This document shows, one piece after another, positions 1-6,562 of a DNA stretch of 16,767 nt (its first letter is position 1; every line of letters starts with the position of its first letter). Source of the stretch: Paratractidigestivibacter sp963649365 (lineage in GTDB: Bacteria > Actinomycetota > Coriobacteriia > Coriobacteriales > Atopobiaceae); assembly GCA_963649365.1 (NCBI GenBank), contig CAVJHQ010000047.1, forward strand, positions 1 to 16,767, written 5' to 3'. The notes under the pieces were generated by a model. That model was not told the DNA's origin, made no database searches, and saw only the letters and a program-made list of their open reading frames with translations. The translations under genes were made by a program, and so were the position numbers.

Positions 1-780
1 TGCATCCAGCTGCCGAGCAAGGTCGTTTACAAGAGCTACGGCATCGACCGCACCGGTCTGGACGAGGACCTCGCGGCGCGACTCCGCGCGGTCCTCGACG
101 AGGCGGGCGTCCACGTGGCGGTCTTCGGCTGCTACAAGAACCTCGCCACGCCCGATGCGGCCCAGCTCGCCGAGTCGCTTGAGGACTACCGCGCCTGCAC
201 GCGCTTCGCGGCGCTTCTCGGCGGCTGCGCCGTCGGCACCGAGACCGGCCGTCCCAACGCCGGCAACAAGGTCGCCGACGACCGCTTCGAGCCCGCGGCG
301 ATGGACGCCTTCTGCGGCGGCCTCGCCAACGCCTGCGAGCTCGCCGAGGCGGCCGGCGTGCCGCTGCTCATCGAGCCGGGCTGGAACGAGGTCGTGAACA
401 CCCCCGAGCGCTGCCGCGAGGTCCTCGACCGCGTCGACTCGACCGCGCTCGGCGTGATCTACGACCCCGTCTCGCTGCTGCACCCCACCGTGGCGGCGCA
501 GTCCGCCGACGTCGTCCGCCGGATGCTCGAGCTCAACGGCGACGCCATCCGCGTGCTTCACGCCAAGGACTACGAGGTCGTGGACAACGAGGACTCGGAC
601 GGCTGGTGCGACGGCTCCGGAAGCCGACTCGTCTGCCACGGCGCGGGCGAGACCGGCGCCTTCGACTTCGCGCCTCTTGCCGACTGGGCGCGCAAGGTGC
701 GGCCCGGCATCGACTGCGTCATCGAGAACTCGACGCCCGCCACGAACGTCGCCTGCCGCGACTACCTGCTTGGACTATAG
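1..780 (+). CDS. Sugar phosphate isomerase/epimerase family protein (5' end missing)
   Basis: The reading frame is open from the first base and ends at TAG 778-780, so at least the N-terminus lies outside the window; 259 residues are visible. The protein looks like a xylose-isomerase-like / AP-endonuclease-2 TIM barrel, which normally isomerises or epimerises sugars or sugar acids in the cytoplasm using a divalent metal. Counting from base 1, candidate metal or catalytic residues at the ends of barrel strands are E125 (LLIEPGW), D155 (VIYDP), H187 (VLHAKD) and E242 (VIENSTP), a spacing typical of the family. Full members have about 270-300 residues, so only a short piece is missing. A GTG at 115 begins a shorter frame but is internal, because family-like sequence continues upstream of it. 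A membrane protein gene follows 24 bases downstream, probably in the same transcript. The substrate cannot be read from the sequence. Confidence 0.8.
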   Translation, partial: CIQLPSKVVYKSYGIDRTGLDEDLAARLRAVLDEAGVHVAVFGCYKNLATPDAAQLAESLEDYRACTRFAALLGGCAVGTETGRPNAGNKVADDRFEPAAMDAFCGGLANACELAEAAGVPLLIEPGWNEVVNTPERCREVLDRVDSTALGVIYDPVSLLHPTVAAQSADVVRRMLELNGDAIRVLHAKDYEVVDNEDSDGWCDGSGSRLVCHGAGETGAFDFAPLADWARKVRPGIDCVIENSTPATNVACRDYLLGL

Positions 781-804
781 GCAACCAGAAAGGATGCTCA
801 CGTT

Positions 805-1524
805 TTGAAACCCCTGCTCGTTACCAGGTACGAAGAGGAATCCATCGACTGGGGCCACACGGCGCTTCGCTACGCGATCTACGTTGTGGGACTCTTCTGC
901 ATCTCGACGGGCACGGTGCTCCAGACCGCGTCGGGGCTGGGCGTCGCGTCGCTGACCTGCTTCGCGACGTTCGCCTCACGCGCCACGGGCACCACGTTGG
1001 GGTTCATGATCGCTCTTACGTACGCCATCTACATCGGCTGCCAGGCGCTCATCCTGCGTCGCCGTTTCCAGGCCAGAATCCTGCTCGAGATGGTGTTCGC
1101 CTTCTCGATGGGCTACCTCGTCGACCTGATCGCGTCCTTTATCACCGTGAGCCCCCACGGCATCGTGGCGCAGGTCGTGTGCATGTGCTGCGCGCTCGTG
1201 GTCACGGCGTTCGGCGCGTCGCTCATGGTCGACATGGAGATCGTGCCAAACGCGCCCGACGGGCTCGTGCAGGTCGCGAGCGAGGCGCTCGGCACGACCT
1301 TCGGCAACGTCAAGGTCGTCTTCGACGTGAGCCACGTGGTCGCTTCGATCCTGGGCTCGCTCCTGCTCTTCGGCGACATCTCGGGCTTCGGCCTGACCAC
1401 GATCGTGTCCGCGCTGTTCCTCGGGCGGATCATCAACGTGATCATGGGGACCGTCGGCGAGCGTGCCCAGGCGGCTGTCTGGGGCGTAAGCGCCGCCGGC
1501 GACGAGCTCGCCGCGGCCGCTTAG
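805..1524 (+). CDS. YczE/YyaS/YitT-family (DUF6198-like) integral membrane protein
   Basis: A 239-residue, strongly hydrophobic protein with about five membrane segments (roughly residues 14-35, 45-75, 92-115, 118-142 and 175-215). The pattern of glycine-rich helices, including FCISTGTVLQTASGLGV near the N-terminus and PNAPDGLVQVASE in the middle, matches the YczE/YitT group as I remember it. That group has no firmly established biochemical role; transport or regulatory functions are proposed. The start is TTG at 805, preceded by AAGGA at 789-793. The ATG at 794 in another frame meets a stop after four codons, and no earlier in-frame ATG exists. The 24-base gap to the upstream isomerase suggests co-transcription. 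Family assignment is fairly sure; function is unknown. Confidence 0.75.
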   Translation: MKPLLVTRYEEESIDWGHTALRYAIYVVGLFCISTGTVLQTASGLGVASLTCFATFASRATGTTLGFMIALTYAIYIGCQALILRRRFQARILLEMVFAFSMGYLVDLIASFITVSPHGIVAQVVCMCCALVVTAFGASLMVDMEIVPNAPDGLVQVASEALGTTFGNVKVVFDVSHVVASILGSLLLFGDISGFGLTTIVSALFLGRIINVIMGTVGERAQAAVWGVSAAGDELAAAA

Positions 1525-1640
1525 GCTCCTTGGGGGCTTCGGGCTGCAAACCGTTGCGAACAGAGCGACGTGCCGCGCACCTTGCACGTTAAGTTGGGTC
1601 CTTGAAGCATCCGGCGGCCGTTTAGCGCCCTTCTGGATCA

Positions 1641-1794
1641 AAAAAACGAGATTCTGCGTGGATTGAACGCGCATTTATCGCCTCGGTCGTGTGATTTACT
1701 CGCGGCCGAGGCGTTATCTTTTGCGTTTGCCCAGTTGAGTGCCGTTGCAAGGTGCATCAATCCTGCAACAAAGCACGCAGAATCTCGATTTTTT
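1641..1794. repeat. Long-range inverted repeat upstream of brnQ
   Basis: The left arm AAAAAACGAGATTCTGCGTG (1641-1660) is the reverse complement of 1774-1794 except for one extra A in the right arm. The arms are 113 bases apart and enclose the terminator-like hairpin. The right arm lies where the -35 region of the candidate brnQ promoter would be, so a pair of operator half-sites joined by looping is one reading. A small non-autonomous element with terminal inverted repeats is another; I see no clear target-site duplication. The repeat itself is certain; its role is not. Confidence 0.7.
1679..1713 (+). terminator. Hairpin terminator candidate after the YitT-like gene
   Basis: The 11-base arms CGCCTCGGTCG (1679-1689) and CGGCCGAGGCG (1703-1713) pair fully with one G-U, around a 13-base loop. 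They are followed by TTATCTTTT. The T run is interrupted, so termination may be partial. The position, 155 bases past the upstream stop and ahead of brnQ, fits an operon end. An alternative is a leader structure of the brnQ transcript. Confidence 0.55.
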
Positions 1795-1813
1795 CTCAGC
1801 AAGTCCCCTGAGC

Positions 1814-1819
1814 TAAGAT
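1814..1819 (+). promoter_or_regulatory. Weak -10 candidate for brnQ
   Basis: TAAGAT agrees with TATAAT at four of six positions and would start transcription about 40 bases before the brnQ ATG. The -35 position falls in the T-rich right arm of the inverted repeat and has no good match, as expected for an activated promoter. It was chosen over TATACG at 1844 because that start would leave no room for the ribosome site. Confidence 0.25.
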
Positions 1820-1865
1820 TCCTCCCGTAGCAAAAGCGCGAGATATACGAGTTAGAGGTCAACGC

Positions 1866-3224
1866 ATGAACAACCCGCCCCAGGTCCCGGCGCGCCTTAC
1901 CCAAAGACAGTCCCTTATGGTCGGCGTGGCGCTCTTCTCGATGTTCTTCGGCGCGGGCAACCTGATCCTGCCGCCGTTGCTTGGCTTGCAGGCGGGCGAC
2001 CAGAGCGTGCCCGCCATGGTCGGTTTCCTGGTCACGGCCATCGGGCTTCCGGTGGCCGGCATCGTGACGGTGGCCCTCGCCGGCACGGCCCGCGAGCTCG
2101 CCGGGCGCGTCCACCCGAGGTTCGCGAGCGTCTTTATCGGCGCCGTGTATCTTTCCATCGGTCCCTGCCTCGCCATTCCGCGCACGAGCACGACGGCTTT
2201 CGAGATGATCGTGCCCCTCTTGCCGGAAGGCGTGCCGACCACGGCGGCGCTCCTCGTGTTCTCGGTCGCGTTCTTTGCGGTTGCCTACCTGATGGCCATG
2301 CACCCGGGCAGCATTACCCGCCTTCTTGGCCGCGTGACCGGCCCCGCGCTCATCGTGCTCATCGTCGTCGTGGTGGCCTCCGCCGTGGTCGCGCCCTCCG
2401 GCGAGGTCGCCGCTGCTCAGGCGCCGTACGATAAGGGGGCCGCGATCCAGGGCGCCTTGACGGGCTATCAGTCGATGGACCTTTTGGCGTCGTTGACTTT
2501 CGGGCTCGTCATCGCAGAGAACATTCGCGGCCTCGGCGTGCGCGAGCCGGTTGGCGTGGCGCGGGAGGTGTCGCGCGCTGGCGTGGTCGCGGGCCTGCTC
2601 ATGGGCGTGATCTATTGCGGCCTCGCGTGGGTGGGCGCCAGCCTGGGGAGCGTCGTGCCCGACGCCGCGAACGGCGCGGCGGTTCTTGCCAAGTCGGCGG
2701 AGCTCCACTTCGGGGTCGCCGGCACGGCGGTCGTGGCTGCGATCTTTTTGCTCGCGTGCCTCAACGTGTGCATCGGCCTCATAACCTGCTGCGGAACGTA
2801 CTTTGCCGAGACGTATGGAGCCGACGCGCCCGACGCGGCCGGCCCGTTGCGCCGCGTGCCGTACCGCGCATGGGCGCTCGCCTTCGCGCTGTTCTCCTGC
2901 GTGCTGTCCAACTTCGGCCTGAACGCGATCCTGGCGTTCTCCGTGCCGCTGCTCGGCGCGCTCTACCCGATGGCGATCGTGCTCGTGGTGCTCGGGCTCT
3001 TCCACCGCGCGTGCGACGCCAACCCGCAGGTATGGCCCTGGGCGGTCGGCGTCACCTGCGCGGTGAGCGTGGCCATGGCCCTGCGCGACGCCCTGGCGCC
3101 GGCGCTGTGGCTCCCGACCGACGTGCTGCCCCTGGCGGCCGACGGCCTTGGCTGGGTCCTGCCGGCTGCGGTGGGGACGCTCATCGGCTTCGCCCACGCG
3201 CGGCTGGCGAGGCGCGGCGCCTAG
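1866..3224 (+). CDS. brnQ: Branched-chain amino acid transport system II carrier protein (BrnQ)
   Basis: A 452-residue polytopic membrane protein with about 12 hydrophobic segments. It is a member of the LIV-II (BrnQ) family, which imports leucine, isoleucine and valine with a cation (Na+ or H+) across the cytoplasmic membrane. The hallmark is the first helix, SMFFGAGNLILPP at residues 25-37. Further family-like segments are the IGPCLAIPRTSTTAFE loop in helix 3-4 and GYQSMDLLASLTFGLVI in mid protein. Length is the family norm and no frameshift is seen. The start ATG at 1866 follows AGAGG (1854-1858) at 7-base spacing. The gene stands alone: a hairpin lies before it and a convergent AraC-family gene ends 181 bases after it. 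Inverted repeats with a common CGRGATTCT core flank it on both sides. Confidence 0.93.
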   Translation: MNNPPQVPARLTQRQSLMVGVALFSMFFGAGNLILPPLLGLQAGDQSVPAMVGFLVTAIGLPVAGIVTVALAGTARELAGRVHPRFASVFIGAVYLSIGPCLAIPRTSTTAFEMIVPLLPEGVPTTAALLVFSVAFFAVAYLMAMHPGSITRLLGRVTGPALIVLIVVVVASAVVAPSGEVAAAQAPYDKGAAIQGALTGYQSMDLLASLTFGLVIAENIRGLGVREPVGVAREVSRAGVVAGLLMGVIYCGLAWVGASLGSVVPDAANGAAVLAKSAELHFGVAGTAVVAAIFLLACLNVCIGLITCCGTYFAETYGADAPDAAGPLRRVPYRAWALAFALFSCVLSNFGLNAILAFSVPLLGALYPMAIVLVVLGLFHRACDANPQVWPWAVGVTCAVSVAMALRDALAPALWLPTDVLPLAADGLGWVLPAAVGTLIGFAHARLARRGA

Positions 3225-3289
3225 CGACTCGACGCCTAACGGACCGGCGGCCGGCGCACCCTCGGGTCGGCGGCGCCTCTTTCCATCTG

Positions 3290-3350
3290 ACGGGATTCTC
3301 ACAGACGTTGCGGCTCGATTTCGGGGCCGAAACGGCTGTCAGAATCCCGT
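3290..3350. terminator. Inverted repeat between convergent brnQ and AraC-family genes
   Basis: Arms ACGGGATTCTCACAG (3290-3304) and CTGTCAGAATCCCGT (3336-3350) pair with one mismatch over 15 bases. The 31-base centre contains a second dyad (TTTCGG/CCGAAA). It sits between two genes that end toward each other, where a bidirectional terminator is expected. Neither side has a real T run, so a protein-binding dyad or REP-like unit is equally possible. An imperfect GC-rich dyad followed by TCTTTCC (3254-3287) just upstream may contribute to brnQ termination. Confidence 0.45.
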
Positions 3351-3405
3351 GAGTTGTTTCAGGATGCCAAACCCCCAGGGCCAGGGAGACGCCCGGTCGG
3401 CGTCC

Positions 3406-4431
3406 TTAAGCGTGGGCTTCTCGCCAGGCGGTGGGGCTGACGCCGCATGCCTGCTTGAACGCCTGGGAGAAGGCGGATTGCCGCTGGTAGCCAAGGCGGG
3501 CCGCCACCTGCGCGATGCTCAGGCTCCCGTCGGCAAGAAGCTCCTGCGCCCGCTCGGAACGGCGCCGTCGCGCGTAGGCGGCGAGCCCCTCGCCCGTCTC
3601 GGCCTTGAAGACGGCGCAGAGCTTGGAGCGGCTCACGTACAGGCGCGCCGCCGCCTCGTCCACGCCGAGCTGCGCGCCTTCGTCGAGCGCGCGTTCCACG
3701 AGGGCGACGGCCTCGGCGGCCAGCCGCGCCGACGCACGGCTGCCTTCCGCGCGCCCCGCGTCCTTCTCCGCGGCGTGCGCGCATGCGAGCTCGGAGACCA
3801 TGGAGCCCACGACCGAGCGTGCATGCAAAGAAGCTCCTGCCTGCCCCATGCGCACGCAGGTCAGCTGCCGCAAGGCGCAGGTCATGGCTGCGAGCGCCTC
3901 TTCCGACCAGTCGCCGTCGAAGGCGTCGAAGAGCCCCGCGAACTCGCCGGGCCACTGCTGCTCGAGCTCGTCGAAGAAGCCGGACAGGAAGAGAACCGAG
4001 CGCGAACGGTAGGTCATGCCGGCCTTGAGCGGGCTGTACTGGTCGTGAAGGTTGCTCTGCACGAAGGTGCAGACGGTCCCGGCCGCCGCCTCGCCGCCCC
4101 GAGGCCGCGCGTCTCCGCACGGAGCCAGATACCCCGGCACGATGCCGTTCTCCGGCATGCACGAGAGCGTGCTCGCGTTCATCCGCGACACGCAGGCGTA
4201 CGGCTCGAAGGTCTGCTCGAGCAGCCGCATGTCGCGCGCGGGCGTCACGATATGCTCCATGACCAGGCACGTGTCGGAGACTGGCATGATCCACGCGCTG
4301 CCGGCGCCGATCTCGTTCACGACATTGGCTTGCAGGACGGCGCCGCCGCGGACCGGTTCGAGCGAGAGCCCGAACTGCTCGAACTGCGGCCTGTAGAGCT
4401 GCTCTATATGTGTTGCCGACCTGCGCGTCAT
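3406..4431 (-). CDS. AraC-family transcriptional regulator
   Basis: A 341-residue cytoplasmic DNA-binding protein. The last ~100 residues form the AraC/XylS double helix-turn-helix domain. The first helix pair is LGVDEAAARLYVSRSKLCAVF; the second is LSIAQVAARLGYQRQSAFSQAF, ending in the signature GVSPTAWRE. The N-terminal ~230 residues are probably the effector or oligomerisation domain and resemble nothing I can name; they contain several cysteines. The start was set at ATG 4431-4429, with GGAG at 4447-4444. An in-frame TTG at 4449 gives six more residues, but AAAGG touches it directly, leaving no spacing. The gene is divergent from two ABC half-transporters, an arrangement like ybtA-ybtPQ in Yersinia, so it most likely controls that operon and itself. 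The ligand (metal, siderophore or other) is unknown. Confidence 0.88.
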   Translation of the reverse strand: MTRRSATHIEQLYRPQFEQFGLSLEPVRGGAVLQANVVNEIGAGSAWIMPVSDTCLVMEHIVTPARDMRLLEQTFEPYACVSRMNASTLSCMPENGIVPGYLAPCGDARPRGGEAAAGTVCTFVQSNLHDQYSPLKAGMTYRSRSVLFLSGFFDELEQQWPGEFAGLFDAFDGDWSEEALAAMTCALRQLTCVRMGQAGASLHARSVVGSMVSELACAHAAEKDAGRAEGSRASARLAAEAVALVERALDEGAQLGVDEAAARLYVSRSKLCAVFKAETGEGLAAYARRRRSERAQELLADGSLSIAQVAARLGYQRQSAFSQAFKQACGVSPTAWREAHA

Positions 4432-4552
4432 ATACGAAAACGTCTCCAACCTTTGCGCAATCGTCCAAACCTCGGCCAGGGCGGCCGGGCGCGTTTCTCA
4501 CCATGATAAGTTCGCACAGGTTAACTCTCAAGGCCGGGCGAAAGGACGGTTC
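4432..4552. promoter_or_regulatory. Divergent promoter region, AraC-type regulator / ABC transporter operon
   Basis: These 121 bases separate the two start codons and must hold both promoters. Visible elements are the palindrome TTGCGCAA (4453-4460), a weak -10-like GATAAG (4505-4510) for the transporter direction, and a strong ribosome site AAAGGA (4541-4546) six bases before the ATG at 4553. No good -35 box is apparent, as expected when an AraC-type activator supplies that contact. The exact operator cannot be assigned. Confidence 0.45.
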
Positions 4553-6562
4553 ATGGCTGACGAGAACAAAGACAAGAAGGGCGGCGCCGGACGCGACGCC
4601 GGCACGACCGGCGCTCCCGGAACCGACGGCACGGCAAAGAAGGGCAACGACATCCTCGAGCTCCTCGCGTTCGCGGGCGACCGCCGGGCCTTAAGCTACC
4701 TCGGCTGCGCGCTCTCCGCCGCGTCGCAGCTCCTCGGCTTCGGCCCCTACGTGTGCATCTGGCTCGCGGCGCGCGACCTTATCGCCGTGGCGCCCGACTG
4801 GAGCGAGGCCGCGGGCCTTGCCATATACGGCTGGTGGGCCGTCGGCCTGGCCGTGGCGGGCATCGCGCTCTACTTCCTGGCGCTCATGTGCTGCCATCTG
4901 GCGGCCTTCCGCTGCGCCTCCAACATGCGCAAACAGGTGACCGAGCACCTGCTGCGCCTGCCGCTCGGCTACTTCGACGCGCACGCGACCGGCGAGCTGC
5001 GCCGCATCGTGGACGGCTGCGCCGCCTCCACCGAGACGCTGCTCGCCCACATGCTGCCCGACGTCGCGGGCTCCGTCGCCATGGTGGCGGGCATGCTCGT
5101 CATGCTCGCGGCCTTCGACTGGCGCCTGGGCGCGGCGTGCCTGGTGGCCGTGGCCGTGAGCTTCGCCGCGCTCGCCACCATGATGAGCGGCAAGGGCATG
5201 GAGTTCATGAAGAGCTACATGGCGGCCGCCGTGCGCATGAACAAGACGGGCACCGAGTACGTCCGCGGCATCCCCGTGGTCAAGGTTTTCCAGCAGACCG
5301 TCTACTCCTTCAAGGCCTTCCACGACAGCATCGCCGACTACGCGCGGATGGCGCAGGACTACGCGGGCACCTTCTGCCGCGTTCCGCAGGTGACGAACCT
5401 CACGGCGCTGAACGGCCTGGTCATCTTCCTTTTGCCCGTGGCCCTTTTGCTTGCCCCCGGCGAGAAGGACTTCGCGCGCTTCCTGGCCAACTTCGCGTTC
5501 TACGCGATCTTCTCTGCGGTGATCCCGACGGCGATGGCCAAGCTGATGTTCGTCTCCGAGGCCTCGCAGATGGCGGGAGACTCCCTCGGGCGCGTCCGCG
5601 GCGTGCTTGCCGAGAAGCCCTTGCCGGTGCCTGCGGCGCCCCGGCGCCCGGCTGGCAACGACGTCGTCTTCGAGGACGTGACCTTTACCTATGCCGGCGC
5701 CGAGGCCCCGGCCGTCGACCACGTGAGCTTCGAGGTCCCGGCGGGCGCCACGCTCGCGCTCGTGGGCCCCTCGGGCGGCGGCAAGTCCACCTGTGCGCAG
5801 CTCGTCCCGCGCTTCTGGGACGTCGATGCAGGCTCCGTGCGCGTGGGCGGCATCGACGTTCGCGACATGGACCCTCACGAGCTCATGGACCAGGTGGCCT
5901 TCGTCTTCCAGACGAACCGCCTCTTCCGCCAGACCCTGGCCGACAACGTCCGCGCCGCCCGCCCGGACGCCACCGACGACGAGGTCCTGGCCGCGCTCAG
6001 CGCCGCGCAGTGCGACGACATCGTGGCCAAGCTCCCGCAGGGCATGAACACCATGCTCGGCGCGGGCGGGGCCTACCTTTCCGGGGGCGAGGTCCAGCGC
6101 GTGGCGTTGGCGCGCGCCATTCTCAAGGACGCGCCCATCGTGGTGCTCGACGAGGCCACGGCCTTCGCGGACCCCGAGAACGAGGCCCTTATCCAGCGCG
6201 CCTTCTCGCGCCTGGCGCAGGGTCGCACGGTCATCATGATCGCGCACCGCCTCTCCACCGTGGTGGGCGCCGACAAGATCGTGGTGCTCGACCGCGGCCA
6301 GGTCGCCGAGCAGGGCCGCCACGAGGAGCTTCTTGCCGCCGACGGTCTCTATGCGCGCATGTGGGCGGATTACGAGAAGGCCGCGAGCTGGCGCATCGAG
6401 GCCGCCGAGGTCCCGGAGCACCGCGCCGCCGCGCCTGTCGCCGCCGAGGCCCCGGATCACGCCGCTGCCGCGCCTGTCGCCGCCGCGTCTGTCGGCGCCG
6501 ACACCGCCGAGCCCGCCGACACCGCCAAACCCGCCGCAGCTCAGAAAGGGGGCGAGGCCTGA
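4553..6562 (+). CDS. ABC transporter, fused permease/ATPase half-transporter (YbtP/IrtA-like)
   Basis: A 669-residue exporter-fold ABC protein. Residues 1-30 are hydrophilic, about 35-340 form the six-helix membrane domain, and 365-600 form the ATPase domain. Nucleotide-binding motifs are complete: Walker A GPSGGGKST (K411), Q-loop Q453, signature LSGGE (509-513), Walker B IVVLDE (catalytic E534) and H-loop H565. The D-loop reads AFADPEN in place of the usual SALD. That variant, with the GGGKST Walker A, resembles what I recall of the YbtP/IrtA group, exporter-fold proteins that import iron-siderophore complexes; export of another substrate cannot be excluded. An Ala/Pro-rich tail of about 55 residues containing short tandem repeats follows the ATPase domain. 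The stop overlaps the next ATG by one base, so the two halves are translationally coupled and probably form a heterodimer. Confidence 0.88.
   Translation: MADENKDKKGGAGRDAGTTGAPGTDGTAKKGNDILELLAFAGDRRALSYLGCALSAASQLLGFGPYVCIWLAARDLIAVAPDWSEAAGLAIYGWWAVGLAVAGIALYFLALMCCHLAAFRCASNMRKQVTEHLLRLPLGYFDAHATGELRRIVDGCAASTETLLAHMLPDVAGSVAMVAGMLVMLAAFDWRLGAACLVAVAVSFAALATMMSGKGMEFMKSYMAAAVRMNKTGTEYVRGIPVVKVFQQTVYSFKAFHDSIADYARMAQDYAGTFCRVPQVTNLTALNGLVIFLLPVALLLAPGEKDFARFLANFAFYAIFSAVIPTAMAKLMFVSEASQMAGDSLGRVRGVLAEKPLPVPAAPRRPAGNDVVFEDVTFTYAGAEAPAVDHVSFEVPAGATLALVGPSGGGKSTCAQLVPRFWDVDAGSVRVGGIDVRDMDPHELMDQVAFVFQTNRLFRQTLADNVRAARPDATDDEVLAALSAAQCDDIVAKLPQGMNTMLGAGGAYLSGGEVQRVALARAILKDAPIVVLDEATAFADPENEALIQRAFSRLAQGRTVIMIAHRLSTVVGADKIVVLDRGQVAEQGRHEELLAADGLYARMWADYEKAASWRIEAAEVPEHRAAAPVAAEAPDHAAAAPVAAASVGADTAEPADTAKPAAAQKGGEA
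6407..6532 (+). repeat. Tandem coding repeats in the C-terminal tail of the first ABC protein
   Basis: A 39-base unit occurs twice (6407-6445, 6446-6484) and encodes EVPEHRAAAPVAA then EAPDHAAAAPVAA. An 18-base unit follows twice (6497-6514, 6515-6532), encoding ADTAEP then ADTAKP. Both units are multiples of three, so copy changes would keep the frame. The tail is low-complexity and likely disordered. Confidence 0.8.

Larger units (their letters stand above)
1525..1865. other. Gene-free leader between the YitT-like gene and brnQ
   Basis: This 341-base stretch contains no plausible gene. It holds, in order, a hairpin (1679-1713) that may end the upstream operon, and the two arms of a 20-base inverted repeat (1641-1660 and 1774-1794) that enclose it. 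It also holds a smaller dyad GTTGCA...TGCAAC (1744-1769), a CTCAG...CTGAG dyad (1795-1812), a weak -10-like TAAGAT (1814-1819) and the brnQ ribosome site (about 1854-1858). The right part is noticeably richer in A and T than the coding sequence. No T-box core or other riboswitch I know was recognised. Confidence 0.6.

Noticed and set aside
1844..1849. TATACG as the brnQ -10 box
   Set aside because: Transcription would begin at about the ribosome site, leaving no leader for initiation.
1525..1865. T-box or amino-acid riboswitch in front of brnQ
   Set aside because: I find no T-box core resembling AGGGTGGNACCGCG, and the hairpin at 1679 lies too far from brnQ with a long unstructured stretch after it.
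4429..4449. TTG 4449 as start of the AraC-family regulator
   Set aside because: The purine run AAAGG touches the TTG with no spacing, while ATG 4431 has GGAG upstream at a workable distance.
4753..6561. Upstream extension of the second ABC frame to 4753
   Set aside because: The extension overlaps the first ABC gene out of frame and reads as low-complexity Arg-rich sequence. The motif-bearing protein begins at ATG 6562 behind a strong ribosome site.
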